IMG/VR virus record: IMGVR_UViG_3300042731_003085 | Coordinates: 1 to 61,004 of that record | DNA from: a virus | DNA: 61,004 bases | Strand: one strand, 5' to 3' | In this document: one piece after another, positions 51,925-60,248 of the stretch | Layout of the letters: each line of letters begins with the position of its first letter | Position numbering within the stretch: the stretch's first letter is position 1 | Notes under the pieces: generated by a model | What the model saw: only the letters and a program-made list of their open reading frames with translations | What the model was told of the DNA's origin: nothing | The model's database searches: none | Made by a program: the position numbers and the translations under genes

Positions 51925-52375
51925 CAAGATCTACTACATACATGAGATCGTTAAATCCAATGTCTTTGAATAGTAACTCCGCTTCTTTTTCTGTTTTAGC
52001 GAATACACATTCATTTTCTACAACTTGTTCCACTCCTGCTGTAGTTTTGATCTCACCTGTACAAGGTACATATTTTTTATAATTACCTATGTTGTTCCAG
52101 TATAAAACTTCACGAAGTTCTTGATAAAAGTTAAAAGAATGAAAAAAATAATCTATAACCTCTTGTTCTGTAAAATTATATTCAAGACACATATGTTTTA
52201 CTCTTGAAGATTTATATAGTTTGAAAAAAACTTCTTCTGGTTTATTGCTTAAAAAAACATACATATGATTATTTTCAAGAAGACTATAATATTTCTTTTC
52301 TTCAAGAAATGATATTATCATAATCTCTTGTTCTAAAGTTGGGGGTACACTATAAAATATCTTATCATTGAACAT
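51917..52375 (-). CDS. hypothetical protein
   Basis: 152 aa, no recognised family. Starts MFNDKIFYSVPPTLEQEIMI; aromatic-rich helices (SFNFYQELREVLYWNNIGNY) follow, and the end is acidic (NDLMYVVDLDE). It has two cysteines (VPCTGEI, NECVFAK) in a beta-rich C-terminal part. It lies downstream of a likely terminator (52389-52420), so expression may depend on read-through. Confidence 0.72.
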   Translation of the reverse strand: MFNDKIFYSVPPTLEQEIMIISFLEEKKYYSLLENNHMYVFLSNKPEEVFFKLYKSSRVKHMCLEYNFTEQEVIDYFFHSFNFYQELREVLYWNNIGNYKKYVPCTGEIKTTAGVEQVVENECVFAKTEKEAELLFKDIGFNDLMYVVDLDE

Positions 52376-52388
52376 AAAGCTAAATTAC

Positions 52389-52420
52389 AAAAAAACACCT
52401 GGCAATATTTTACCAGGCGT
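52389..52420 (-). terminator. leftward intrinsic terminator inside the early operon
   Basis: On the minus strand CGCCTGG pairs with CCAGGTG (plus-strand 52413-52419 and 52396-52402) around a 10-nt loop, followed by TTTTTTTG. One pair is G-U. It would reduce transcription of the last three genes of the operon. Confidence 0.78.
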
Positions 52421-52456
52421 TCTTCCATAATCAGACTCTAAAACAATGATTAAAAA

Positions 52457-52630
52457 TCATCGATACCAAATTAATGAAAATCCAAAGACAAAACAAAATA
52501 TTTGAATCATATGTTGCTCTTCCTCATCTTTTGGTTCTTCCATCCAATCAGGCCATTGATCCATAGAACTATTCCAATAGTTAATTCCTATTGTTAATCC
52601 ATATAAAGGGAAAAATACAACTTCAAACAT
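52457..52630 (-). CDS. 57-aa small membrane-associated protein
   Basis: ATG at 52630, TGA at 52457-52459, just 2 nt after the metallophosphoesterase stop. The protein begins MFEVVFFPLYGLTIGINYWN, has a Trp/acid-rich centre (WPDWMEEPKDEEEQH) and a hydrophobic C-terminus (MIQIFCFVFGFSLIWYR). Two hydrophobic segments flank an acidic loop, so a small membrane protein is likely. Similar Trp- and Glu-rich short proteins occur in Bacteroidetes phages, without known role. Confidence 0.65.
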   Translation of the reverse strand: MFEVVFFPLYGLTIGINYWNSSMDQWPDWMEEPKDEEEQHMIQIFCFVFGFSLIWYR

Positions 52631-52632
52631 AA

Positions 52633-53778
52633 TTAAAATAAATGTGTTATTCTAGCTAATTGTCCATGCTCTTTCGAGTGAATAAATCCTTCAACTGCTT
52701 TAGGTGCATGTTGATAGCCATTTCTATGGTGCCATGAGTCAGTTCCAGAAGGTGATCGCAAAGCCTCAACAGTAACGCCAATAAAATCTTTAGCCATTTT
52801 ATGATGTATGTGATGTATGTAAACGTATCTGTTTTTAGATTGTGCCCATTGCTCTTTTGCTTCTTGTGCCATAAGTAAAGGTAAATCCTGTGTTTTCGCA
52901 CCATCACCATGAGTGGTACCGATAAGATTATTGTGATATTGATAATATTTTCTATGTGCAATACTAACATCAAAACTTACATTCTGGCATTTTTTATACC
53001 ATGAACTTATAGAGTCAGCCAAAAAAAATCCACTTTGATAGTCGTGGTTAGAAGGATTAAAGGTAAAATGAACATCTGCAACCTTCATAAGCTGATCAAC
53101 AACATCAATATACAACCTTTTTGCTAATAAAAAGTTATCATACCACATTCCATCTGTATCTTGAGGCGTTCCTGCTGACGTTGTTCTTCTAGGTGTGTCT
53201 ATATGCATAATGTCATTACCAGCTATAAATAATATTTTGTCAATATTAAATCCAGCTGCTTTATCTAGTATACCCTGAACGCCATCTTTTACTCTTTGAA
53301 CTGCGATCTGACTATTATAATCTTCTCCTGTTTCAAAGCTTTTCGCTAATTTGCCAATATGCACATCAGCAGGATCAATAACAAGTAAGCAAGCATCAGG
53401 ATAGTTGTTTCTGACAATCGGTTCATAATTAAAAGTGTGGTTTTTTACATCTTCTATGTGTTCTTTTAACATTTCCTCAAATGTTGGTCCAGAGGATCCT
53501 GGCTTAAAATTTATACTCCAATGTTCTCCTTTGTACCAAGCGTGCCGAACATCGTTCGGATCAATGCCAACAGTTTCGCATTCTTCTGCTAATGCAGGGT
53601 TTTCCTTTTTTATAGCGTTCCTGTTTAGCCATGATGATAGTGAACGTCTGAGCTTTTCGACTGGCATGTCAAGCTTATATTTCTCAATCATCATTTTAGC
53701 AAGCAAAGTTTTATTAGTAAACCCCGCTTCATAGTGATCAAGGGCATACTTCCTTTGCTCTTCATTCATTGTTGTCAT
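52633..53778 (-). CDS. calcineurin-like metallophosphoesterase with N-terminal HTH-like region
   Basis: 381 aa. Metal-site motifs are complete: DVH (138-140), GND (187-189), NHD (244-246), HGD (290-292) and HIHH (323-326). The N-terminal 60 residues (TNKTLLAKMMIEKYKLDM, then RRSLSSWLNRNAIKK) look like a helix-turn-helix, followed by GIDPNDVRHAWYKGEHWSI. Such HTH-phosphoesterase fusions are frequent in podovirus replication regions; the substrate is not known, possibly DNA ends or nucleotides. Start ATG at 53778, or codon 4 (53769), which would reduce the overlap with the next gene. Confidence 0.87.
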   Translation of the reverse strand: MTTMNEEQRKYALDHYEAGFTNKTLLAKMMIEKYKLDMPVEKLRRSLSSWLNRNAIKKENPALAEECETVGIDPNDVRHAWYKGEHWSINFKPGSSGPTFEEMLKEHIEDVKNHTFNYEPIVRNNYPDACLLVIDPADVHIGKLAKSFETGEDYNSQIAVQRVKDGVQGILDKAAGFNIDKILFIAGNDIMHIDTPRRTTSAGTPQDTDGMWYDNFLLAKRLYIDVVDQLMKVADVHFTFNPSNHDYQSGFFLADSISSWYKKCQNVSFDVSIAHRKYYQYHNNLIGTTHGDGAKTQDLPLLMAQEAKEQWAQSKNRYVYIHHIHHKMAKDFIGVTVEALRSPSGTDSWHHRNGYQHAPKAVEGFIHSKEHGQLARITHLF

Positions 53779-53938
53779 GCAAATGTCTTCTTAACTCCTG
53801 TAGCCTATAAATAAACTTGTTGATATTATTTTTCGCTGTATCGTGTGACTGATCTAAACAATCTTCATAAATCTCATCAAGAAGCGGAGAGAGTTCTTTA
53901 TTGAAATAATAATTCAAAAAATCAGCCGACTTTCTCAT
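53762..53938 (-). CDS. 58-aa hypothetical helical protein
   Basis: ATG at 53938 overlaps the previous stop (TAATG) and the end overlaps the phosphoesterase start by 17 nt. Starts MRKSADFLNYYFNKELSPLL; helical and charged throughout (NNINKFIYRLQELRRHLHD), no family recognised. Coupling on both sides supports a real gene filling an otherwise empty 159-nt gap. Confidence 0.65.
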   Translation of the reverse strand: MRKSADFLNYYFNKELSPLLDEIYEDCLDQSHDTAKNNINKFIYRLQELRRHLHDNNE

Positions 53939-54183
53939 TATACAACTAATTCTTTTTCCATCATGTGTGCTTCAAGAATATAACCATCTAAAGGACTGAT
54001 TTGAGCTATTGCTCTATATATCTTTCTGCTTTTTTTCTTATTTTCAGAAACTTCTTTTTTTGTTGAATCAATACCAATTCCCATATATAGCTCGTGGTCT
54101 ATCCGAAGTAATTCATCAACTTTTTTTTCGACGCTCCAAGTTTTATATCCGATTATTTTTTTTATTTTGTTTTCTAGATCCAT
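53938..54183 (-). CDS. 81-aa hypothetical protein
   Basis: Helical, Lys/Glu-rich protein starting MDLENKIKKIIGYKTWSVEK with KVDELLRIDHELYMGIG in the middle and ending HMMEKELVV. No recognised domain. The start overlaps the MazG-like gene by 10 nt and its stop overlaps the next start by TAATG. Probably a cytoplasmic early protein. Confidence 0.7.
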   Translation of the reverse strand: MDLENKIKKIIGYKTWSVEKKVDELLRIDHELYMGIGIDSTKKEVSENKKKSRKIYRAIAQISPLDGYILEAHMMEKELVV

Positions 54184-54566
54184 TGTTTTAGAATTTTTGT
54201 TAAATCAGGTTTAAAATAATTTTTACCTTTTAATACTTTGCCATCATCTCGCCTCAAAGCTTTCCCATTTTCTAGCTTACTCATGTTTGATTCATGAACT
54301 TCTTGAAAAAGATTTTCGAATACATTTTCTAATCCGTGAGCAATGATGATTCCAGACAAAATATATTGCATGTCAACAATTGCGTCTGATATTTCGACTA
54401 GATTATTGTTTTTACATGCCTCAATATATTCAGAAAGTTCTTCGGTCATTAGCTTGGCTTTGAGAGTCCAATCTTCTTCCTGAAGAACTTCTGGTTGTTT
54501 ATTGGCTTTTACGCCAAACGATTTATTAAATTGTTTTACCAATTCTATGGTGCTTTTGATTTGCAT
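54174..54566 (-). CDS. MazG-like nucleotide pyrophosphohydrolase
   Basis: 130 aa. The all-alpha NTP pyrophosphatase pattern is visible: KLMTEELSEYIEACK (ExxE metal ligands), ISDAIVDMQYILSG (D..xxD) and the phage-typical C-terminal HESNMSKLENGKALRRDDGK, VLKGKNYFKPDL. Closest in style to HisE/PRA-PH-like phage enzymes that act on dNTP or dUTP-like substrates, or on alarmones. It probably tunes the nucleotide pool during replication. It lies 34 nt after the upstream hypothetical gene. Confidence 0.85.
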   Translation of the reverse strand: MQIKSTIELVKQFNKSFGVKANKQPEVLQEEDWTLKAKLMTEELSEYIEACKNNNLVEISDAIVDMQYILSGIIIAHGLENVFENLFQEVHESNMSKLENGKALRRDDGKVLKGKNYFKPDLTKILKQWI

Positions 54567-54600
54567 AAGTACCTAATTCTTAAAATCATACGGCATTAAG

Positions 54601-54858
54601 TTACGAATTATTTTTTAATCTATTATAAATGTCTAAATATAAGATCCATATAGCTTTTTCTGCTTCCTTCTGTTTTTTATAAAGAACCTTACCTGTTTTG
54701 ACTATACCTTTATAATCTAACTCAACCATGAATTCTTTCCCAAACCTTACTATATAGGCCTTTATGTCGTTTTCAAAACAATAACTTGTTGCCTCATACA
54801 TTTCTTTTGATGGAGCAAAGTATTTAATGTTTTTAGAAAATAGAGTCTTGGATTTCAT
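54601..54858 (-). CDS. 85-aa hypothetical protein
   Basis: Starts MKSKTLFSKNIKYFAPSKEM and ends KKQKEAEKAIWILYLDIYNR-LKNNS; mixed alpha/beta with a beta hairpin (AYIVRFGKEFMVELDYKGI). It overlaps the end of the primase-helicase gene by 26 nt. No family recognised. Confidence 0.68.
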   Translation of the reverse strand: MKSKTLFSKNIKYFAPSKEMYEATSYCFENDIKAYIVRFGKEFMVELDYKGIVKTGKVLYKKQKEAEKAIWILYLDIYNRLKNNS

Positions 54859-56620
54859 TTAATTCTTTATCAATTAATACAGTTTGTTTAATCTTATTTG
54901 ATTTATTTTTTAACCAATTGCTATTATCCCACTGTGGTATTTCTTCTTTGATGCTATCATACCTGCCATTGTTAACATTCCACACAAAGTTACAATGAGC
55001 ATCATTTGTTCCTAAATTCGCAAACTTTACTTTTAAAACTTTTATGGTTACTAAATTATTTTGCAGTCCATCTTCGGTCCTATCCCTATGAACCAATATT
55101 CCATGAGGACTCATGTCATAAAATTCCCCTCCACCTTTTACATCATAGAATGTTGGTGGTTGTAACTTACCATCTATCTTTTCAGGTTTGGTCGGGTGAG
55201 CAACCAATATTACTAATATGTCGTGTTTTTTACAAAAGCTGTCAATCTTATTTAGATATTCATTTGTATAGTCATTTATGCTTAAGTTTTTACCATCTTT
55301 ATATCTGACTTTATTGTATGGGTCAATCACAAGGCATCGTATCCCTTTTCTTTTAACAAGCTCTTCCCCTTTTTTTAAAACTTTGTCTAAATCGTAACCA
55401 TCTTCATAATTTATATGAAAAAAATTATTACTTACATATTCTACAGTATTTGACCATTCTGTTTTTTTAACTTGTGTTTCATCAGGTTTGTTTCCATAAA
55501 ACTTTCTAACTATTTTATCAACATGAAGATAAGCTGGAAAGTTCTCCGTTGAAGCGTATGCGACTTTCCATCCGTGTAACATATTATAACCAACACACAT
55601 TTGATCAACAAAATCAGATTTACCAGAAGATGGAAATCCTGTAACAACAATAAATTGTTTTGTGTAAGTGGTAAATATACTATCAAACTCTTTTAGTCCA
55701 ACACCAAAACCTTTCTGATGTCCATTCAAATAAAAATTTTCTAAATCGTTTGCAACATCTTTAGCTGTGACTACGTTTTCTAATGGACATTGAGGAGCCA
55801 TAACGATTGCTTCTCTCAAAGATTCTTTCCCATATTTTAATAAATATTCGTTTGCATCCTTACAATCTTTTAAATTCACAAGATAACATATCTCAGCTCC
55901 AAACCTCCTGATTAGTTCAGCCTGTCCTTTTCGCCCTGCTTCGTCATTATCAACGCAGAGATATATCTTTTTTTTATTTTCAAAGAACTCATAGTAGTCA
56001 GATAAAAAATCAAGATTTATATTTCCTTGAGAAGTAAAGCCATTTGGAACACTGATGCAATGTTTTATTCCAGACTCTATTACAGAAGCTACATCCATTT
56101 CGCCTTCAACAATAACCACTTGTTCTGTAAATCTTATCGAATCTAAATTGTAAAATATTTTCTCAGCATCTTTAACCATTTTAAAATTTTTCTGCCCATC
56201 TCTAAATTTTGTGTTTATTATTTGAGAATCTAAATAATAATTAAATTGAATTGTGTGACATTCTTGCTTTGTTTGTGGCATCCACTCTAATCCATCACTA
56301 ATTCTTAAATATCTTATGGTATCAATAGATATGCCCCTGCTTTTAAACCAAGCTATTACTTTTTCATTTGGATCGTTAAATTCTTTTGGCTGAGGTCTGA
56401 TGTATGTTTTAGTTTGATTTTTTTTTTCATATTCGTGCATTTGCATAACGCTTCCACAATGTTGACAGGTAGCAAGAGCTCTTTCCCAGTCAAGCATAAC
56501 ACACTTGTCATTCTTTTTCTTTCTGGTATGAGAACACAAAGGACATTTGTCTGTTTTAGCATCCTGTTTGAATCCATATTGATTATACGTTTTTATTGTA
56601 AACCCGTTTATTTCGTTCAT
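54833..56620 (-). CDS. primase-helicase (T7 gp4-like bifunctional protein)
   Basis: 595 aa. N-terminal zinc ribbon with C26-x2-C29 and C52-x2-C55; TOPRIM primase core with VIVEGEMD (169-176) and CVDNDEAGRKG (222-232); RecA-like helicase domain with Walker A GFPSSGKS (328-335), Walker B CLVIDP (429-434), VAHPTKP (473-479) and KGGGEFYDMSPHGILVHRD (495-513). It unwinds the fork and makes primers. Because no phage DNA polymerase is visible, it would have to work with the host polymerase. Its start overlaps the upstream gene by 4 nt. Confidence 0.94.
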   Translation of the reverse strand: MNEINGFTIKTYNQYGFKQDAKTDKCPLCSHTRKKKNDKCVMLDWERALATCQHCGSVMQMHEYEKKNQTKTYIRPQPKEFNDPNEKVIAWFKSRGISIDTIRYLRISDGLEWMPQTKQECHTIQFNYYLDSQIINTKFRDGQKNFKMVKDAEKIFYNLDSIRFTEQVVIVEGEMDVASVIESGIKHCISVPNGFTSQGNINLDFLSDYYEFFENKKKIYLCVDNDEAGRKGQAELIRRFGAEICYLVNLKDCKDANEYLLKYGKESLREAIVMAPQCPLENVVTAKDVANDLENFYLNGHQKGFGVGLKEFDSIFTTYTKQFIVVTGFPSSGKSDFVDQMCVGYNMLHGWKVAYASTENFPAYLHVDKIVRKFYGNKPDETQVKKTEWSNTVEYVSNNFFHINYEDGYDLDKVLKKGEELVKRKGIRCLVIDPYNKVRYKDGKNLSINDYTNEYLNKIDSFCKKHDILVILVAHPTKPEKIDGKLQPPTFYDVKGGGEFYDMSPHGILVHRDRTEDGLQNNLVTIKVLKVKFANLGTNDAHCNFVWNVNNGRYDSIKEEIPQWDNSNWLKNKSNKIKQTVLIDKELNEIQDSIF

Positions 56621-57330
56621 TGTTTTATAATCTTTATTAGTTTGAAATTGAAACCATCCACATCATAAGTTTTTTTTGCACGTTCATATTGTTCTTTTGT
56701 ACCAGTTAATAAAGCCTGACCGTTCCACTGAAATTGGTATATGTCTTGGCTTTTTACTTCATGTTCTTTTACCTTTTGATAACGAAGCCAATTTGTAAAA
56801 TGCGTCTTGAATTCTTTGAAACTTGGCTTACGATCATCTGATGACTCAATATGTTTTAAAAATCTTTCGAGCATAAACTTCATTTGCCCTACTGTAATTT
56901 TATTATGCATGCATAGCATTTCCTGCCATGCAATATCTTTTAAAGCCATTCGTAAAAACATTTTATTGTTGTTCTCATGCTTGACTAAAAAATCTGTAGC
57001 TATAATATCTGCTTGATAGTTTTCATAATTTAATAGAGTGATTTTTGTAAATCGTTTTGATTTTACTGTGTCAATCTCTCCGGTCTGACTTAATTTTGTT
57101 AAGGAAGTTCTGATTTGTGAAACAGTCATACCAAGATCTTCAGCCAACTTTCTGTAAGAAGTCATAACCTCTCCCCTTGTGACTAATGCGTCATTTTGTA
57201 AGCATTTATCTTGGCATGCTGTTATTAATAAATGAAAAAATACTGATTTAGTTAATGGCTCCTTGTACCACCTCCATTTCAAGATTTTCGAATGTATCTT
57301 GATTGGATGTTTCGTTGTTTCTTTTTTCAT
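56617..57330 (-). CDS. DnaD-like/replisome organiser winged-helix protein
   Basis: 237 aa. The N-terminal 110 residues (IHSKILKWRWYKEPLTKSVF, then VMTSYRKLAEDLGMTVSQIR and FTKITLLNYENYQ) match the winged-helix N-terminal domain of phage replisome organisers. The C-terminal part (FKEFKTHFTNWLRYQKVKE) resembles the end of DnaD-like domains. It may load the primase-helicase encoded next to it. It overlaps the DnaA-like gene upstream by 83 nt, an unusually long overlap; no later ATG would keep the IHSKILKW motif. Confidence 0.82.
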   Translation of the reverse strand: MKKETTKHPIKIHSKILKWRWYKEPLTKSVFFHLLITACQDKCLQNDALVTRGEVMTSYRKLAEDLGMTVSQIRTSLTKLSQTGEIDTVKSKRFTKITLLNYENYQADIIATDFLVKHENNNKMFLRMALKDIAWQEMLCMHNKITVGQMKFMLERFLKHIESSDDRKPSFKEFKTHFTNWLRYQKVKEHEVKSQDIYQFQWNGQALLTGTKEQYERAKKTYDVDGFNFKLIKIIKQ

Positions 57331-57823
57331 TTAAAGTTTTGATTAAAAAGTCCACCTCTTCTGAATCATTTCTCTCACACAAATTATAAGTTAAATGTGC
57401 GAGCATTTCATGATAATGTAAAGTAGGGTTGTATGAATCTAATTGTGTACTATCCATATTTTTTATAAGATCTGAAATTTCTTTATCAGCTTTTTCCATA
57501 TGTGAATCGTACATTTTATCTACATCTCTTCTTCCATCTATCAATCTTACCGCATGTAATACAGAAGCATGATCCCATAGCTCCTTTATATCCCACAGTG
57601 TTGCGCAACTGCCTATTTCATTCAGAGAAATTTTTAATCCATTCATAGATCTGACATTTCTCCTTATAAAATACCATGCTTCTTGTCTAGCTTCTACTAA
57701 AGGCCTCTTTCTTCCTCTCTTGAATAAAGCATGAGGGAAGAGCCCGTGCCATTCACAGACTCTTTCCACTACAGCCTTGACCTTTTCGTTTCTTTTTCCT
57801 ATTATATTAGAAAGGGAGGTCAT
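57248..57823 (-). CDS. DnaA domain IV-like DNA-binding protein
   Basis: 191 aa. Residues about 35-97 follow the DnaA C-terminal domain: RKRPLVEARQEAWYFIRR (38-55), SLNEIG (66-71), and WDHASVLHAVRLIDG (83-97), where DHASVLHA replaces the DHTTVLHA signature that reads the DnaA box. No AAA+ domain is present, so it is only the DNA-reading part plus a helical tail (MEKADKEISDLIKNMDSTQL). It may mark the phage origin for the DnaD-like and helicase proteins, or modulate host DnaA. A perfect DnaA box lies at 60811-60819. Confidence 0.82.
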   Translation of the reverse strand: MTSLSNIIGKRNEKVKAVVERVCEWHGLFPHALFKRGRKRPLVEARQEAWYFIRRNVRSMNGLKISLNEIGSCATLWDIKELWDHASVLHAVRLIDGRRDVDKMYDSHMEKADKEISDLIKNMDSTQLDSYNPTLHYHEMLAHLTYNLCERNDSEEVDFLIKTLNEKRNNETSNQDTFENLEMEVVQGAIN

Positions 57824-58136
57824 CTGCTACTTCATTTGGTTCTCCTGCAGGCTCAAAATTTGCTCCTTTTGGTGCAGGTTGTGACATTTCTCTTGAAGTT
57901 TTTGGAGTTAATCCGTCTGTCCAATAAGTTGATCCATTGCCCAACCATATAGGTGCTTCATCAGGATTGTTTTTGTCTTTAGAAAACTTTACAGAAATGT
58001 TCTGATTATATTGATCGACCTCGTCTTTGACTGCGATCTCTAAATTTGCCCACTTCTCGCCTTTTTTTGACGTAGAAATTTTTGCTTGATTTTGACCAAG
58101 TTTGGTCAGGTTAATTGAAATGTTTGCTTTGATCAT
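57807..58136 (-). CDS. ssb: single-stranded DNA-binding protein
   Basis: 109 aa. N-terminal OB-fold-like region (MIKANISINLTKLGQNQAKI, GEKWANLEIAVKDEVDQYNQ), a Pro/Gly-rich linker, and an acidic C-terminus ending DDLPF, the classical SSB protein-interaction tip. It is shorter than bacterial SSB. It should coat ssDNA at the fork and recruit partners. Upstream lies a 75-nt AT-rich gap with a likely terminator, so it may begin a second transcript or be reached by read-through. It overlaps the DnaA-like gene by 17 nt. Confidence 0.82.
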   Translation of the reverse strand: MIKANISINLTKLGQNQAKISTSKKGEKWANLEIAVKDEVDQYNQNISVKFSKDKNNPDEAPIWLGNGSTYWTDGLTPKTSREMSQPAPKGANFEPAGEPNEVADDLPF

Positions 58137-58171
58137 AATTAAAAAATAAATAAATAAAAATAAATAAATAT

Positions 58172-58193
58172 GATGATACTACTTATTATCATC
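58172..58193 (-). terminator. possible leftward terminator upstream of ssb
   Basis: GATGATA/TATCATC form a perfect 7-bp stem with an 8-nt loop, followed on the minus strand by ATATTTATTTATTTTTATTT. AT-rich, so moderate strength; it could set relative levels of the recombination and replication genes. Confidence 0.5.
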
Positions 58194-58211
58194 GGTTCTA
58201 CACTGTCGTTT

Positions 58212-58940
58212 TTAAATGATCCCATACTCAACAAATTGAGTTGGATCAATCGTTTTATTGACGTACATGTCAAGATAATTCTGTTCAGCCTCCATAGCTT
58301 TCATCTTGCCTTTTTCTAATGTTTCGTCAGAGACGTCAATTTGTTTCATTCTTAGTGATCCTTTTTCGATCACAAAAAACATTACATCAAGATTAAATAA
58401 TTCTCGATATATCCAAGCTTGGCTATCATAATTATAAAGCCTAGCTTTACTTCCAAAAGCATCTATATTACTTGTGGTTTTTAAATCAATAATTTTATTT
58501 ACCACAGGGCTTATAATATCTGCTTTTCCTTTCCAAAGAACACCATTGCCAAATATATCTTTGATCATTGGCTCTTCATAAATATTTTTGTCGTCAAACA
58601 AAATGTCTGCTGCTTTAGTTTGCCTCAGAGTTTTTGAAATTAATTTACATTGTTCCATTTCTTTAGCAAGAAGAACGTGACCGTCTATTTCTTTTTGACG
58701 ATATATCTTTGTATTACGACTTGATGCATCGATCGATGTCAAATCGGTTTTACCAAAGAATGTTAGTTCATGGACTGCATTACCCATTATCATGTCCACT
58801 GTTTTCTCAGTTTCCTTTTTGAAATCTTTAGGGTTCTTTCTTAAAACTTCTATATTGGAATTAGATAAATATTTTTTACCTATACCATTGTAATACTCCT
58901 CATCTATACGAAGAGTATTAATTATTTCTTTATATTTCAT
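58212..58940 (-). CDS. PD-(D/E)XK exonuclease (recombination partner)
   Basis: 242 aa. RecB/Exo VIII-like nuclease motifs: MGNAVHELTFF with H57, WKGKADII with D141, IIDLKTT with D152 and K154, and YDSQAWIYRE with Q174. Resects double-stranded ends 5'-3' to give single strands. It lies directly after the ERF annealing protein, the usual exonuclease/annealase pair of phage single-strand-annealing recombination. Start ATG at 58940, 15 nt after the ERF gene. Confidence 0.88.
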   Translation of the reverse strand: MKYKEIINTLRIDEEYYNGIGKKYLSNSNIEVLRKNPKDFKKETEKTVDMIMGNAVHELTFFGKTDLTSIDASSRNTKIYRQKEIDGHVLLAKEMEQCKLISKTLRQTKAADILFDDKNIYEEPMIKDIFGNGVLWKGKADIISPVVNKIIDLKTTSNIDAFGSKARLYNYDSQAWIYRELFNLDVMFFVIEKGSLRMKQIDVSDETLEKGKMKAMEAEQNYLDMYVNKTIDPTQFVEYGII

Positions 58941-58955
58941 TTGGATGTTTTATAA

Positions 58956-59456
58956 TTAAATTTTGAATTTATCTCTTATTAGTTTCCTATGTTCAGGAAT
59001 TACGGTTCTGGTTTGTAAAGCTTTTTTCGCTTCTTCTACAGTTCCATTCTTCAGAAGATATTGAAGTCCATCGTTTGAAAGCATTTGTTTTTTAACTGCA
59101 GAATTTATGGTTGAATTACCATCATCATCTTCAGCTTGTAATGCTAACAATGAAGCGAGGCTATAACGTCTGTAATATGTTATTGCTCCTCCCATTTTTT
59201 GAGGATCAGGAATATCGGAAAGAGGTATGCCTCCTTCAACGAAATTACCTGTTTCAACATCTACAAGTCTAGTCATCACAGTTCCGTTATCAATAGGCTG
59301 TAAAAGTAATATCTTATGCTCCTTTAAAAGTGGCAAAACTTGTGCTATAAGACTGTTAATGTCAAAATATTTTGATTTGTAAAAAGGATTTTTTTGGTCC
59401 TTTGATATTGCTCCAATTTTTTGTTGGATATCGAATAATTTAGAATAAATACTCAT
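58956..59456 (-). CDS. erf: ERF-family single-strand annealing protein
   Basis: 166 aa. ERF signature segments: KNPFYKSKYFDINSLIAQVL, VLPLLKEHKILLLQPI, and DPQKMGGAITYYRRYSLASL-LALQAEDDDGN. It anneals complementary ssDNA during recombination, repair or circularisation of the incoming genome. It pairs with the nuclease gene that follows. It starts inside the stop of the small upstream gene (ATGA overlap, 59453-59456). Confidence 0.93.
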   Translation of the reverse strand: MSIYSKLFDIQQKIGAISKDQKNPFYKSKYFDINSLIAQVLPLLKEHKILLLQPIDNGTVMTRLVDVETGNFVEGGIPLSDIPDPQKMGGAITYYRRYSLASLLALQAEDDDGNSTINSAVKKQMLSNDGLQYLLKNGTVEEAKKALQTRTVIPEHRKLIRDKFKI

Positions 59457-59602
59457 ATTTCAATAATTTTATTTGTTTTAGTGTCTATAATTTCCTGATG
59501 CTCCCCTCTGAAAGCGATACGTTTTGCATCACTGATTGTTTCGGCGTACCATGTTTCATCGTCGCCTTCGCCTCCGTGGTAAATATTTATTTTGTATCTC
59601 AT
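59453..59602 (-). CDS. 49-aa hypothetical protein
   Basis: ATG at 59602, TGA at 59453-59455; both ends overlap neighbours by 4 nt (ATGA). Sequence begins MRYKINIYHGGEGDDETWYA and ends TKTNKIIEI: short alpha/beta protein with an acidic turn, no recognised family. It fills the only gap between two operon genes, which supports it. Confidence 0.72.
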   Translation of the reverse strand: MRYKINIYHGGEGDDETWYAETISDAKRIAFRGEHQEIIDTKTNKIIEI

Positions 59603-60021
59603 GAGTTTAAAATTAACTTTTTTGTATGTTTTAATTGTCTCATTTTAGATATTAATTGCGTTATTTCTAATTCTTTTTCTTTGTATTTTTTAAATGCGCC
59701 TCGAGATTTATTCAAATATAAATGCTCTCTCAGTGCTTTTAATTTACTCCATGACCTTGTATACGCAATTTTTCTAATACCCTCTAAAACACCATCTTTT
59801 AAGATTGTGTCGATGTCTTGGTCTGTTATATCCGGATATAGATTTGAATCAGTGTATACTGCGTTCAATTCTCCTCCCTCAATAGTTACCTTCATGTATG
59901 GCATTATAAATCCAATCTCACCTGTAAATACATTTATCACGTGAGGCGCACTGTAATCGGCTAACTTCGCCCACAGTTTTTCTTTTTTGGTGGTTGATTC
60001 CACATTAACTAATTTTTCCAT
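59599..60021 (-). CDS. hypothetical early protein
   Basis: 140 aa. Mixed beta N-terminus (SAPHVINVFTGEIGFIMPYM) and a basic helical C-terminus (YTRSWSKLKALREHLYLNKS, KKYKEKELEITQLISKMRQL). The basic helices could contact nucleic acid. No family recognised. It overlaps neighbours by 4 and 13 nt. Confidence 0.7.
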   Translation of the reverse strand: MEKLVNVESTTKKEKLWAKLADYSAPHVINVFTGEIGFIMPYMKVTIEGGELNAVYTDSNLYPDITDQDIDTILKDGVLEGIRKIAYTRSWSKLKALREHLYLNKSRGAFKKYKEKELEITQLISKMRQLKHTKKLILNS

Positions 60022-60248
60022 TTGTTTAAAACTAGATTTACGATATCAAGTATTTCATTATAATAATATTTCGAGCGATTAGCTGTGATATCATTCAACA
60101 CATCGCTGTCATCAGGTTTTATATTGAAAGTTTTTACTTCCATTTCTACCCGTTCATCTACGATTGAGCTTATTCTATCGTATACTTCACTAAAGACTTT
60201 CATGTTGTCTCCTTTGCTGAGTTTTTCAGAATGTAATATATCTCTCAT
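60009..60248 (-). CDS. hypothetical early protein
   Basis: 79 aa from ATG at 60248 (MRDILHSEKLSKGDN); a second ATG at codon 16 (MKVFSEVYDRISSIVDERVE) is possible. Helical, acidic centre (NIKPDDSDVLNDITANRSKY), no recognised domain. The first start overlaps the previous stop by ATGA, which favours it. Confidence 0.68.
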   Translation of the reverse strand: MRDILHSEKLSKGDNMKVFSEVYDRISSIVDERVEMEVKTFNIKPDDSDVLNDITANRSKYYYNEILDIVNLVLNKWKN

